44,626 nucleotides of DNA from an uncultured Bacteroidota bacterium (GTDB lineage Bacteria > Bacteroidota > Bacteroidia > Bacteroidales > GCA-2748055). Positions within the stretch are counted from its first letter, which is position 1, and every line of letters starts with the position of its first letter. Of this stretch, positions 27,332-37,007 are shown one piece after another. Where the stretch lies: positions 1 through 44,626 of the forward strand of contig CAKZNC010000225.1 of NCBI GenBank assembly GCA_937129385.1, given 5' to 3'. Below the pieces are notes generated by a model. That model searched no databases and was not told the origin of the DNA. It worked only from the letters and a program-made list of their open reading frames with translations. Made by a program: the position numbers and the translations under genes.

Positions 27332-29209
27332 ATGGCACAGCACGAGCTTTCAGAACAGGAACAGATCAGAAGAGATGCATTGCAAGAGATCCGCAAGCTG
27401 GGTATAGATCCCTACCCTGCCGCGGAATTCAAAACAAACATATTTTCATCGGAGATAAAATCCCGGTTCGAGAAAGAGGAGAAAAACTTGCAGGATGTAA
27501 CTGTCGCAGGCCGCCTGATGTCGAAACGCATTATGGGAAAAGCATCCTTTGCCGAGATCCAGGATTCAAAAGGCCGGATCCAGATCTATGTAAACCGTGA
27601 TGAGATCTGTCCCGATGAGGATAAGACCTTATACAATTCTGTTTTCAAAAAACTGCTCGACATTGGTGATTTTATAGGGGTGCGCGGACATGTATTCCGG
27701 ACCCAGATGGGTGAGATCTCCGTGCATGTGAAAGAGCTGACCGTACTGAGCAAATCCATCAGGCCATTGCCAATCGTGAAGGAGAAGGACGGAAAGACCT
27801 ATGATGCAGTGACCGATCCCGAGTTCAGGTACAGGCAACGGTATGTCGACCTGGCCATCAACCCGGAGGTTCGCGAAGTATTCAGGAAAAGAACCCAGAT
27901 ATACAGCTCCCTCAGGGAACTGTTCAACAGTAAAGGATACCTGGAGGTGGAGACCCCGGTATTGCAACCCATCCCGGGAGGAGCAGCCGCACGTCCGTTT
28001 ATTACGCACCACAACACCCTGGATATGCCACTCTATCTCAGGATCGCAGATGAATTGTACCTGAAACGACTCATCGTTGGAGGATACGAAGGGGTGTATG
28101 AATTCTCAAAGGACTTCAGGAATGAGGGGATGGACCGGACCCACAACCCCGAGTTTACAGTCATGGAGATCTATGTGGCATACAAGGATTACAACTGGAT
28201 GATGGATTTCACCGAGGAGATGATCGAGAAGGTGGCGCTGGATCTGCATGGTACCACAAAGGTGACGGTAGGAGAAACAGAGATTGATTTCAAGCGTCCG
28301 TTCAGACGAATCACCATGCTCGATGCCATAAAGGAATATACAGGACTTGATGTGGCCGGTTTGAATGAGGGTGATCTGCGGGCCCAGGCTGAATGCCTGG
28401 GGATTGAACTGGATCCCTCAATGGGCAAGGGTAAGATCATCGACGAGATCTTTGGCGAGAAATGCGAACCCCATTTTATTCAGCCTACCTTCATTACCGA
28501 TTACCCGGTGGAGATGTCACCGCTGTGTAAGAAGCACCGTGACAACCCGGAACTCACCGAGCGGTTTGAGCTCATGGTCAACGGCAAGGAGATCTGCAAT
28601 GCATACTCCGAGCTCAACGATCCCATCGACCAATATGAAAGATTTAAAGAGCAGCTGAAACTCTCTGAGAAGGGTGACGATGAGGCGATGTTCATCGACA
28701 TGGACTTCGTTCGTGCACTTGAATACGGCATGCCCCCTACCAGCGGAATGGGTCTGGGTATGGACCGCCTGGTGATGCTGATGACCAACAAGACCAGCAT
28801 CCAGGATGTGTTGTTCTTCCCGCAGATGCGTCCGAAGGACGCCAGTCGCCAGTCGCCAGTCGCCAGTCACCTGTCACAGGACTCCGGTCAGGAATCCGCT
28901 TATGTGGTCCCGAAATCTCCGGATGAAAGTCAGAAGTCGCCTTCGGCCTCTGAAGCTTCAGCGAAGGAGGCCAGTCACCAGTCGCCAGTCGCCGAAAGTG
29001 AGGAAGAGACATTCGATTTCGTCATGACCGATGAGGAGAAGTTGGTTTACAAACTCCTGAAAGAAAAATCCCCTGTTGACCTGAATGAACTCAAAGCCCA
29101 GGCGGGACTGAGTAACAAGAAATGGGACCTCGCCCTGAAAGGCCTCCGGAAACACAACCTGGCCACTGTGGAGAAAAATGATGAAGGGTTGTTTGTGGAG
29201 TTGGTGTAA
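27332..29209 (+). CDS. lysS: Lysyl-tRNA synthetase (class II) with repeat-derived linker and extra C-terminal domain
   Basis: The 625-residue enzyme charges tRNA-Lys. The OB anticodon-binding domain occupies about residues 50-160; the class II core shows motif 2 [14 protein letters not shown] (about 265-278) and motif 3 [12 protein letters not shown] (about 471-482), ending at FFPQMRP (about 495-501). Ordinary LysRS would stop near here. Residues 503-560 are low-complexity, Ser/Gln/Pro-rich, encoded by GCCAGTC tandem repeats and a palindromic element (28840-28995). Residues 565-625, beginning [13 protein letters not shown], look like a small winged-helix domain. The reading frame is intact throughout. 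Divergent from recJ. Confidence 0.93.
   Translation: MAQHELSEQEQIRRDALQEIRKLGIDPYPAAEFKTNIFSSEIKSRFEKEEKNLQDVTVAGRLMSKRIMGKASFAEIQDSKGRIQIYVNRDEICPDEDKTLYNSVFKKLLDIGDFIGVRGHVFRTQMGEISVHVKELTVLSKSIRPLPIVKEKDGKTYDAVTDPEFRYRQRYVDLAINPEVREVFRKRTQIYSSLRELFNSKGYLEVETPVLQPIPGGAAARPFITHHNTLDMPLYLRIADELYLKRLIVGGYEGVYEFSKDFRNEGMDRTHNPEFTVMEIYVAYKDYNWMMDFTEEMIEKVALDLHGTTKVTVGETEIDFKRPFRRITMLDAIKEYTGLDVAGLNEGDLRAQAECLGIELDPSMGKGKIIDEIFGEKCEPHFIQPTFITDYPVEMSPLCKKHRDNPELTERFELMVNGKEICNAYSELNDPIDQYERFKEQLKLSEKGDDEAMFIDMDFVRALEYGMPPTSGMGLGMDRLVMLMTNKTSIQDVLFFPQMRPKDASRQSPVASHLSQDSGQESAYVVPKSPDESQKSPSASEASAKEASHQSPVAESEEETFDFVMTDEEKLVYKLLKEKSPVDLNELKAQAGLSNKKWDLALKGLRKHNLATVEKNDEGLFVELV
28841..28990 (+). repeat. 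7-bp tandem repeat and palindrome inside lysS
   Basis: Four perfect copies of GCCAGTC lie at 28841-28868, and three imperfect copies at 28970-28990. Between them is the 12-bp palindrome CTGAAGCTTCAG (28950-28961) flanked by CCTTCG (28940-28945) and CGAAGG (28962-28967). The whole block stays in frame: three 7-bp units make 21 bp, so the peptide repeats every 7 residues. It resembles intergenic repeats rather than coding sequence. Confidence 0.75.
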
Positions 29210-29216
29210 AGATTTC

Positions 29217-29417
29217 CTAATACTTCACCGGAATTACAAAGATCTGATCTTCATCTTTTAGGCCATTTTTTGTACCTTGTTTGTCCATCAAAACCCAGGT
29301 ATAGCCTCTACCTGGATATTTATTACCAAAAAGGATACCGCAATAATGAATTCCTTGGTATCTACCTTGAGCCACATGATGGGGCATCTTATAGGAATTC
29401 GCAATTGTGCCCTCCAT
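29217..29417 (-). other. Doubtful 66-codon reading frame, possibly a gene remnant
   Basis: A minus-strand frame, convergent with lysS, encodes a fairly protein-like end: GRGYTWVLMDKQG, then GLKDEDQIFVIPVKY before the stop. An in-frame stop lies just upstream of its ATG, no ribosome-binding site is evident, and no family is recognised. It could be the tail of a decayed gene or a chance frame. The 287-bp lysS-to-29497 interval otherwise should contain the promoter of the next gene. Confidence 0.3.
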
Positions 29418-29496
29418 TTGATCTCAATCAACTTAAATGAAGATGTACTTGAATATATGTCAGCTGTTCTGTAACTTATTGGTCTAACAATTGATC

Positions 29497-30024
29497 ATGA
29501 AGAAGATTTTTATTGCTTTAATCCTGGGGTGCTTTTGTTTAACTGTATGGTCACAGGAAAAACCTGGCCGCTTTACGTTTGACATAAAGGGTGGATTTAC
29601 TATTCCATTTCAATACAATAAGGGTATTCTGCTTGGAGCCGATGTGTCCCATTATCGCCAGGACCGAATGCTAAGTATTGGATATGCCTACATGGAAGAG
29701 TTCACGATCTGGACTTCCAGCGATTATGTTCTTCAGCAAATTGATCTTCTTTACGGGAAACAATGGAATTATAAGATCGTAGCATTGCAAATCCTGGGAG
29801 GTGTGGGTCCGGTCTGGGGGAATCGTCAAATTGATTCAGAAATGGAAAATTATTTCACCGCAGGATTATTTTTGAAAGCAGGATACACGCTTATCCCCAT
29901 AAAATTTGCAGGACTTAAAACCTCCGTGGAGTTGAACCTGAATGTGAAAAATCCTGTGCTCTTGCTTACAGCTGGGTTAACATTTGGCAAAGTCCGGAAT
30001 TACCAGGCTGATTTACGACCCTAG
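29497..30024 (+). CDS. Secreted beta-barrel-like protein of unknown function
   Basis: The 175-residue product begins with a signal peptide (MKKIFIALILGCFCLTVWSQ, 1-20) and continues with GRFTFDIKGGFTIPF and repeated amphipathic strands, for example LKAGYTLIPIKFAGLKTSV, as in small outer-membrane barrels. No catalytic motif is visible. The ATG at 29497 is preferred over a TTG two codons earlier. It starts the region of wider spacing and surface proteins. Neighbour downstream, 156 bp away, is a larger receptor-like barrel; a link is possible but not shown. Confidence 0.75.
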   Translation: MKKIFIALILGCFCLTVWSQEKPGRFTFDIKGGFTIPFQYNKGILLGADVSHYRQDRMLSIGYAYMEEFTIWTSSDYVLQQIDLLYGKQWNYKIVALQILGGVGPVWGNRQIDSEMENYFTAGLFLKAGYTLIPIKFAGLKTSVELNLNVKNPVLLLTAGLTFGKVRNYQADLRP

Positions 30025-30180
30025 AATTAAGGTGCAACCCGGCCTGATCCTCTACTGATTGCGTTATAATTTATTTGAAAAGTGCAATGTTAATTGCTAT
30101 TTACCGATATCCTGCCGATAAATTCGTTGTTGCATACACATGAGCGGGAAATTTTCCTACTTTTCAGCAAACTCATTATC

Positions 30181-32538
30181 ATGAAATTCCAAGTCTTACT
30201 TGTATTGTTTGCCATGGCTTATGCTGAACTTGCCGCCCAGGGTCCGGTTTCACTCTCAGGTCAGGTGAAGGATGAAACCTCCCGCGATCCGCTTGAATTT
30301 TGTAACATTTCCTTTTATAGCTTGCAGGATAGTCTTATCGCCGGGACATCAACTGATCAAAAGGGATTTTATTCCATAGACATTCCCATGGGAAGCTACC
30401 GGCAAATCATATCCTATATCGGGAATATGTCAGATACCACTGTTGTACAGGCATATCAAAGCAAATTCCAGGGTATCTTTCTATTAAAACCTGATTTCAG
30501 GATGCTTGAGGAAGCCAGTATCAAGACCAACTCCCGCTCAACTGAGATCGATCGCGAAGTTCAGGTTGTGACGCCAGAATTAAGGAAAGGTGCCTCCTCG
30601 GCGAAATATGTCCTGAATAAACTGAACGGGGTACATTACGATGAATTCAACAATTCAATCAAGGTCGATAATGATGAAAAGGTAGTCATCCTTGTGGATG
30701 GGATTCAAAAAGACCAGGAGTATATCAAGAATATGGATCCCAAGCGTCTTAAAAAAGTTGAAATCATCAGGGATCCTGCAGGACGATATGGCCTTGAGGG
30801 ATATTCGGCAGTGATCAATGTGATTCTCCACAAGGACTATATGGGTGTGGAACTCTATTTCCAGGACCGGACACTTATTGATCCGGATGCGATGAAACCC
30901 GCATACATGCTGGTTCAGAATATGCCAAACGTGACAATGACATATACCTATGATAAGATCAGTGTTTACACGAAAGTGGGCAGCACCTTTGCCAACTACA
31001 ACATGGACTCCTATGATGAAAAGAATTACGAAAGTGGGCTCACAGTTGAGAAAGTGCCAGCATTTACCGACCAGGCAAACATAATGGTCAGACAGATGAC
31101 GAATGACCTAACGCTGGGAGCTGATTATTTTGTCAATCCCAAACATACGATCAGCTACGAGGGGAAAATTATGAAGAATCCTTTAAAGAATAATATCGTC
31201 CATGTATATCAGACAGTGAATACACTTCAGGATGGCAGTCTCCTTGCCAGCTATGACACCGATGTTGAAGTTTGGTCAAGCAGCCTGAATTCATATAACT
31301 CTGTCTTCTATGAAGGGAAGATCAACGAGAAAAACACCCTGGAATCCAATGTCGTATACTCCGATTTTTCCGGTGCACAATCCATCGAAACAATGGGGAA
31401 TGTTGCAGATTATGAATACGGCCAGGAGGGATCCAATCAAAAACAGAATTTCAATTATTACCTGGAGTATACGCATTCCTTTAAGGATGAATCCAGTTTC
31501 CTGATGGGCTATGGCTATACACGCGAGTCATTATCCAGTGATTTCAATTCCGATTATGAAAATAATTCATTTAACACACTTGAGAACAGGAACAAATTGT
31601 ATGGATACTATTCAAAACAGCTGGGAAAGAAAGTAAGTTTCCAGTTAGGCATTGCAGGAGAATCCAGTATCCGGAAATTCGAAGGAGGAGCCAATAACTA
31701 TTTCATCTTCCTGCCCCACGTAGATCTGAAATATGACTTTTCCAAAAATTCGAATATTAAATTCAAGATACGATCCCAGGGCAATTACCCGACCATTGAC
31801 CAGACAAATCCTTTCACTACTTTTGTTGATTTTGAATCCGTACAAACTGGCAATCCAAATCTGAAACCAGAGGTAACAAACACATTTTCCGCCCCGGTAA
31901 CATTGATGCAAGCCTTTACTGTTGAGCCTTACTATGCCTATTCAAAGAATTTGATCATCACCACGGGTGAGCTTCGCCCGGACAGTGTATTTGAATACAA
32001 TTACTTCAATGCAGGTCAATTCAGTAATTATGGATTGAAATCCAACCTGACTATCCCCTTTGGGAAAAGCCTGTTTTTTCAATACAGTCTGGACCTGTAT
32101 AAAAGCACAGTGGAATTCGACAAGTACCAAAACACGATAAATGACTGGGCCATGTCGGGTCAGTTTATCTATTACCACCAAAAAACAAAAACTGTCGCAG
32201 GTTTGATCTACCAGAAGAATAACAACAAGCGAATTCTTGCACAGGGATACAGGAACCAGAATATCGACTTCTGGTCGATCATCATCAGAAGACCCTTTCT
32301 TAATGAAAAACTCAGCGTGATGGTACTCTATTTCCTCCCAGTGACCTGGGGAGTAAATTCCAACCAGATAAAGTACCTGGAAACAGACACATACCAGGAA
32401 ATGAGTACCACGGATATGGGCTTCTTTAAGAATATGCTGATGTTTGAGATCAGTTACCGATTCAGCAAAGGAAAGGTATTGAAAAAAGACAAGGACATTG
32501 AGTATATCAGGGAAAACGAGAACGAGACAATGTTTTAG
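30181..32538 (+). CDS. TonB-receptor-like outer-membrane beta-barrel protein
   Basis: The 785-residue protein has a signal peptide (1-19, ending ELAAQ), a carboxypeptidase-regulatory-like domain (about 22-105, with SGQVKDETSRDPLEF), a plug-like region (about 125-215, with VVILVDGIQKD and KRLKKVEIIRDPAGRYG) and a long barrel (220-785). It matches the outer-membrane beta-barrel family 3 type, related to TonB-dependent receptors but lacking an STN domain, so it should not signal to a FecR. The substrate is unknown. A TTG start at 30094 would put 29 residues ahead of the signal peptide; the ATG at 30181 is chosen. Confidence 0.88.
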   Translation: MKFQVLLVLFAMAYAELAAQGPVSLSGQVKDETSRDPLEFCNISFYSLQDSLIAGTSTDQKGFYSIDIPMGSYRQIISYIGNMSDTTVVQAYQSKFQGIFLLKPDFRMLEEASIKTNSRSTEIDREVQVVTPELRKGASSAKYVLNKLNGVHYDEFNNSIKVDNDEKVVILVDGIQKDQEYIKNMDPKRLKKVEIIRDPAGRYGLEGYSAVINVILHKDYMGVELYFQDRTLIDPDAMKPAYMLVQNMPNVTMTYTYDKISVYTKVGSTFANYNMDSYDEKNYESGLTVEKVPAFTDQANIMVRQMTNDLTLGADYFVNPKHTISYEGKIMKNPLKNNIVHVYQTVNTLQDGSLLASYDTDVEVWSSSLNSYNSVFYEGKINEKNTLESNVVYSDFSGAQSIETMGNVADYEYGQEGSNQKQNFNYYLEYTHSFKDESSFLMGYGYTRESLSSDFNSDYENNSFNTLENRNKLYGYYSKQLGKKVSFQLGIAGESSIRKFEGGANNYFIFLPHVDLKYDFSKNSNIKFKIRSQGNYPTIDQTNPFTTFVDFESVQTGNPNLKPEVTNTFSAPVTLMQAFTVEPYYAYSKNLIITTGELRPDSVFEYNYFNAGQFSNYGLKSNLTIPFGKSLFFQYSLDLYKSTVEFDKYQNTINDWAMSGQFIYYHQKTKTVAGLIYQKNNNKRILAQGYRNQNIDFWSIIIRRPFLNEKLSVMVLYFLPVTWGVNSNQIKYLETDTYQEMSTTDMGFFKNMLMFEISYRFSKGKVLKKDKDIEYIRENENETMF

Positions 32539-32701
32539 TATATGCTATTCCGGGAAACAGGAGGCATAATCAATCCTGGAAGGAAATGCTTAATATCCAT
32601 CATTTCTTACCCATATTACAGAATTCAGATTATATCAACTGATGCGCAATACCATAAAGGGAATTCAAAAAAAATAAATTCAGGTTAAAAAAAAAGCGTC
32701 C

Positions 32702-33306
32702 GGAGGAGCGCTAATAAAGCGCATGGTAACAGTGGATAAAATTCCTTACAATGAAAAATTGTATTCCCCTGGAATAGATAGGTACGGGAGTAATATGTCA
32801 GATATGCTTCGAAAATTCAGGGACAGGGATATCCCCGTATTTTTAAGTGAATTGGTCAGTAATGTGTAAGATATATCTCCTTTAAGTTCAAATTCCTCTG
32901 GCACTGAGAATGACGCCTGTCAAACCTATAATACGCCAGGGAAACGCTGAAAAAAGGTAATCCTGATCAGGCATGGAATTATTTACCCGGGCAAAAGACC
33001 TTGATGAAGTGCGCTTCCGGGCCAGTGAAGAGATCAATGAAATCGTACATGAACTATCCGAAGAATATGATCCGTTTACAGCACTCCTTAATTAGATATG
33101 ATTCGCATATGATCCACCGCCTGTTGGGACAGATCTATCTCACCAGGAATGATACAGAGAATGCTTTGCTGCACTATGAACAGGTGATGGATGAATTTAT
33201 ATTTGACCCTGAATTTTTAAAGGAGATCGTGTTGATTTACCAGGGCGAAGGGGATATGGGAATGGCTGATAAGTTTAAGGAAAAACTTAGTACAATCAGT
33301 CAATAG
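32702..33306 (+). pseudogene. Decayed SGNH/GDSL hydrolase with TPR repeats
   Basis: Recognisable pieces lie in successive frames of the plus strand. 32702-32869 encodes MVTVDKIPYNEKLY and MLRKFRDRDIPVFLSELVSN, a GDSL-hydrolase segment, ending in TAA. 32941-33000 gives ETLKKGNPDQAWNYL, and 32973-33095, shifted one frame, gives RAKDLDEVRFRASEEINEI, the conserved end of TPR-containing SGNH hydrolases in Bacteroidota. The block expected next (the catalytic Asp-x-x-His region) is missing. 33096-33306 encodes TPR-like LLGQIYLTRNDTENALLHYE. Frameshifts, stops and a deletion make it non-functional. The 5' end cannot be placed. Confidence 0.65.
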
Positions 33307-33322
33307 ATAAAATGCAATATGA

Positions 33323-33583
33323 TCACTCATTCCACAGATCAGGTATTGCATGATGTCCCCTTGCTCTGACTGGAGCCTGATCAGTGGGTTCGAGCATGCC
33401 GGAATGAATTCCATATAATCTTTTTGCTGTATCGGATACCGCTTCAACCATGTAGGGATATGGACGATCTGTGACATCTACCAATCCACAGTTATAATTC
33501 TCTCCATCCAGTCCCCTTCCGGTCTGGTACTGGTCGCACCACTGAAAATATGTGGTACCTATCAGTCCCGGATGGGCATCTTT
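33323..33583 (-). pseudogene. C-terminal remnant of a glycoside hydrolase (agarase/TIM-barrel type)
   Basis: An 86-codon minus-strand frame without a start codon encodes HPGLIGTTYFQW, then TGRGLDGENYNCGLVDVTDR and PYPYMVEA. This is the pattern at the end of the TIM barrel in agarase-like and related hydrolases (F-Q-W-x-D-Q, G-R-x-D-G-E-N-Y, V-D-V-x-D-x-P-Y). A TAG precedes it in frame at 33584-33586, and no intact upstream part is found; another frame at 33590-33698 is open but unrecognised. The family assignment is by motif memory and moderate. Confidence 0.5.
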
Positions 33584-33878
33584 CTAATATTTGTTGAATG
33601 AGACAAATATGCCTAAAAATTATAAAAAAGGGGTAGTCCGGAGCACTAAACAGTAAATCAAGTTCACGATTGGAAATATCCCACCGTTCGATGCACAATT
33701 GTACATCATCCGTTAAGCTTCATATACCGAACCATACCATGCTGCGTATTGTTCTTATCTTAGCTGGAATTAATACGATAAGATCTTCATAGGGAGAGCT
33801 ATTCATTGATCCTGGATATCATCAGAATAGTGCCGGGCCAATTGAAGACGTCTTATATCATACCATAAAATCAACAGG

Positions 33879-34607
33879 ATGAACCCTGAACCGCTGGTAA
33901 TTGAGTTTTCACTTTTTGGTCTTGACCTGTTGGAACCAAATGTTTTACTTACTGATGTTTTGCTGGGACTATTTTGCCTGGTCTTTTCGGTCCGGATCTT
34001 TCGACGAGCTGCAATTCATCCTTTTTTTAGGAGTTGGGCCTGGTTTATGTCACTCTTCGGCCTGGCAGCAATTTTTGGCGGTCTTGGGCATGCCTTTGCG
34101 AACTATTGGGGAGTCCCCGGAAAAATACCTGCCTGGATACTGAGTACTGTTTCGGTGTACTATATTGAGTATGCAATGATATCAGCACTCCAAAATAAAA
34201 AATGGTACAAATTACTTTCCACGATTTCCCTTATAAAAATGATAGTAATCCTTCTCCTAATAATCCTGATTGCAATACTCGCTCCCCGGGATAATAAGAT
34301 CGACCTTTGTATCCTGGTAGTTATCATAAATAGCCTGGCAGGAGTATCATTATCTGCCGGTGCGCTGGGGTGGTCATACTACAGGATGGGGTTTTCAAGA
34401 CACTTCAAGCGTATTATGGGAGGGGTCCTGATCATTATACCATCATCAGCTGTGTTTTTGCTGGATTTCAACCTGTTCCAGTGGTTCGACAAGAACGATC
34501 TCAGCCATCTCCTTCTTCTACTCGGCATTACAGCCTTTTATCAAGCTGTCCTTCGACTTCATAAAGAAGATCCCACGGTCCTTCAGCTGGCACTTGACCG
34601 GAAATAA
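33879..34607 (+). CDS. Polytopic membrane protein, DUF6962-like
   Basis: The 242-residue product has about seven hydrophobic helices: near 22-40, 53-72, 83-100, 118-137, 143-165, 177-195 and 206-222. Features such as FGGLGHAFANYWG in the second helix-loop and YYIEYAMISAL recall the DUF6962 family, which is related to seven-helix ceramidase-like or heme-type membrane proteins, but I see no certain metal ligands beyond His 80 in the GLGHAF segment. No function can be assigned. It is flanked by decayed genes on the left and the DUF1080 gene on the right, each more than 100 bp away. Confidence 0.7.
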   Translation: MNPEPLVIEFSLFGLDLLEPNVLLTDVLLGLFCLVFSVRIFRRAAIHPFFRSWAWFMSLFGLAAIFGGLGHAFANYWGVPGKIPAWILSTVSVYYIEYAMISALQNKKWYKLLSTISLIKMIVILLLIILIAILAPRDNKIDLCILVVIINSLAGVSLSAGALGWSYYRMGFSRHFKRIMGGVLIIIPSSAVFLLDFNLFQWFDKNDLSHLLLLLGITAFYQAVLRLHKEDPTVLQLALDRK

Positions 34608-34722
34608 TCCAAAATTGATTAATATTACATAAAGGATGGTCCTTGTTCCCTACTCCAACCTGATAATGGATTGGAATAAATTATTGTTTAACTTGTGCAC
34701 ATAACAACCAAACTACACAATC

Positions 34723-35439
34723 ATGCAATACAGAAAGAGAAAAATACTGACATCAATCCTTGTAATCATCTTTTCGTCCTTTTCAGTTATTGTCGAAGCT
34801 CAGAACAATGAATGGATAAAGCTATTCAACGGAAAAAACCTTGATGGCTGGTCTGTTCACAGTGGTTCTGCAAAATACCGGGTGGAAAATGGTGAGATCA
34901 TCGGAAATGCCGTGAAAGGCAGTCCGAATTCATTTCTATGTACCAACCGGTCCTTTGGTGATTTTATCCTCGAATTTGAAGTGTACCTGGTTAGTCCGGA
35001 ATTGAATTCCGGCGTACAATTCAGAAGTATGATCGCAAAAGAGGAAACTGCTTTCTGGTTCAGGAATGACAATGGTGAGCTACAGCAGAAAACCATTCCG
35101 GCCGATCGCGTGTATGGATACCAGGTGGAAATTGCCGGTGAAGATGTGGGCAGTGCCGGCGGTGTATATGATGAAGCACGGCGAGCATTCATGACCCCAT
35201 GGTGGCCCGAAAAGGGTTCAAAGGAGAGCAAAGCATTTAAAAACAACAAGTGGAACAAGTACCGGGTAGAATGTAAAGGTGATCACATACGAACCACTGT
35301 AAATGGTATTGTAATAACCGATTTCAGGGACGGGGTAAACTTTGAAGGCATCATCGGTCTGCAGGTACATGATGTTGGAAATGATCCCACACCATACGAA
35401 GTAAAATGGAGAAATATCCGGGTACTTCCCTTGGATTAA
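34723..35439 (+). CDS. Secreted DUF1080 (3-keto-disaccharide hydrolase-like) protein
   Basis: The 238-residue protein has a signal peptide (about 1-27, ending VEAQ) and then a complete DUF1080 jelly-roll: EWIKLFNGKNLDGWSVH (about 30-46), FILEFEVYL, NSGVQFRS, RVYGYQVEI, and the closing GIIGLQVHD and VKWRNIRVLPL. Proteins of this family are exported concanavalin-like lectin/hydrolase domains, some shown to cleave 3-keto-glycosides. It precedes a GH5-like lipoprotein by 51 nt on the same strand, so the two probably work on the same extracellular sugar, which I cannot name. Confidence 0.9.
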   Translation: MQYRKRKILTSILVIIFSSFSVIVEAQNNEWIKLFNGKNLDGWSVHSGSAKYRVENGEIIGNAVKGSPNSFLCTNRSFGDFILEFEVYLVSPELNSGVQFRSMIAKEETAFWFRNDNGELQQKTIPADRVYGYQVEIAGEDVGSAGGVYDEARRAFMTPWWPEKGSKESKAFKNNKWNKYRVECKGDHIRTTVNGIVITDFRDGVNFEGIIGLQVHDVGNDPTPYEVKWRNIRVLPLD

Positions 35440-35490
35440 ATACCCGCAGGTTTTATTTGTTTTCCTAACTGAATATAAATTGACTTAGCT

Positions 35491-36978
35491 ATGAAATCCT
35501 GTCATTTGCTAATTATCGCTGTTGTTGCCTTTTTCTTTTCATGTAATTCCCAAAAAGAGGAAAAGCAGCCTGAAATACCAAGTGGACCCATTGCATTGCA
35601 TCCGGAAAATCCACACTATTTTCAGTACAAAGGCAAAACCCTGGCCCTTGTTACTTCGGCCGAACATTATGGTGCGGTTCTAAACCTTGATTTCGATTAT
35701 AAAAAATACCTTGAAACACTGGAAAAGGAAGGGATGAATTATACCCGGATCTTTACTGGCGCTTACTTCGAAATATTCGGCGAAAGCTTTGGTATTCAGA
35801 AAAATACGCTCGCTCCAAAAAAGGGCAGGGTCATTACTCCATGGGCAGCATGGGAAGATAATGGAGAATTGTTATACGATCTGACGAAGTGGAACAAAGC
35901 CTATTTTGAAAGATTAAAGGATTTTATGGAACTTGCCCGGGAGAAGGATATCATCGTGGAAGTCACCCTGTTCTCGTCCATCTACAGGGATGAACACTGG
36001 GACCTCTCACCCATGAACCCGTCGAACAATATAAACATTGATACCCCTGTTTCGAGATTTGCTGCACAGTCGGATATTCAAACCAACCTGTTCCCTTTCC
36101 AGGAAACATTTGTACGTAAAATGGTCACTGAACTGAATCAGTTTGACAATTTCTTTTTCGAGATACAGAATGAACCGTGGGCCGATCATTCGGTACCGGT
36201 TTATAACATTGTAAACAAAGAACAACTCAAGGAACATGACTGGCAATACAAAGCCGATTTTGCAGCAAAAGGCGCAATGGAGTGGCAGGAAAAAGTTGCA
36301 TCCACAATCACTGACGAAGAAAGCAAGTTGCCAAAAAAGCACCTGATTGCACAGAATTATGTGAATTTCAAAGCCTCCATTCCTGAAGTAAAAGATAACA
36401 TTTCCATTATCAATTTTCATTATGCCTGGCCTGAGGCAGTTGAGTGGAATTATCATTACAACAGGGTCCTTGGCTTTGATGAATCCGGATTTGCAGGCTC
36501 CGGGGATCAGGTCTACCGTCGGCAGGCATGGAAATTCATGCTGAGTGGCGGCGGACTCTTCAATAACCTGGATTACTCTTTTTTCCCAGGGGCTGAAGAC
36601 GGTAAAGGTGAAAACAAGGCGCCTGGCGGCGGAAGCAATGAACTTCGTAAACAACTGAAAACCCTCTCTGATTTCCTGCATAGCTTTGAACTTGAAAAAT
36701 TGATTCCAGATTATACGAGTGTCATCAGCGCGCCCGGACTTATCCCCTATGTGATATCCGACCCGGGGAATGCATATGCCATATACCTCAGGGCAAATGG
36801 CACAACCCGGTCCAAAATCGAAATAGAAACTGGGAATGGAACTTTCAGGTTGATATATCTGAATACGGTTACGGGTAAGTACAGTGATGCCGGACTTGTC
36901 ACTGCAGAAGATCGGATGATCACCCTGCCCATCGATATTCCGGAGGGAGAACTTGCAATAAAACTATTGAAGGAATAA
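35491..36978 (+). CDS. Cellulase-like (GH5-type TIM barrel) lipoprotein
   Basis: The 495-residue lipoprotein (lipobox FFFSC, Cys 18) has a GH5/GH-A-like barrel. Strand segments include MNYTRIFTGAYFE (about 82-94) and IIVEVTLFSS (154-163). The acid/base is likely Glu 228 in EIQNEPW, and the nucleophile Glu 331 in LGFDESGF, spaced as in clan GH-A. The last 80 residues form a small beta-sandwich, with AIYLRANGTT and TFRLIYLNTVTGKY. It resembles DUF4038/DUF5060-type hydrolases with a catalytic barrel and a C-terminal collagen-binding-like domain. The substrate is unknown. It follows the DUF1080 gene and probably shares its transcript. Confidence 0.83.
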   Translation: MKSCHLLIIAVVAFFFSCNSQKEEKQPEIPSGPIALHPENPHYFQYKGKTLALVTSAEHYGAVLNLDFDYKKYLETLEKEGMNYTRIFTGAYFEIFGESFGIQKNTLAPKKGRVITPWAAWEDNGELLYDLTKWNKAYFERLKDFMELAREKDIIVEVTLFSSIYRDEHWDLSPMNPSNNINIDTPVSRFAAQSDIQTNLFPFQETFVRKMVTELNQFDNFFFEIQNEPWADHSVPVYNIVNKEQLKEHDWQYKADFAAKGAMEWQEKVASTITDEESKLPKKHLIAQNYVNFKASIPEVKDNISIINFHYAWPEAVEWNYHYNRVLGFDESGFAGSGDQVYRRQAWKFMLSGGGLFNNLDYSFFPGAEDGKGENKAPGGGSNELRKQLKTLSDFLHSFELEKLIPDYTSVISAPGLIPYVISDPGNAYAIYLRANGTTRSKIEIETGNGTFRLIYLNTVTGKYSDAGLVTAEDRMITLPIDIPEGELAIKLLKE

Positions 36979-37007
36979 ACCATCGCTTGAGCAGAAATTG
37001 TGGGTGG

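Noticed and set aside
28841-28990. Heptamer repeats in lysS as a CRISPR array
   Set aside because: Units are 7 bp with no spacers and lie in a coding frame.
33492-33698. Minus-strand frame upstream of the hydrolase tail
   Set aside because: Its first half has no recognisable motif and its second half reads the hydrolase tail out of frame.
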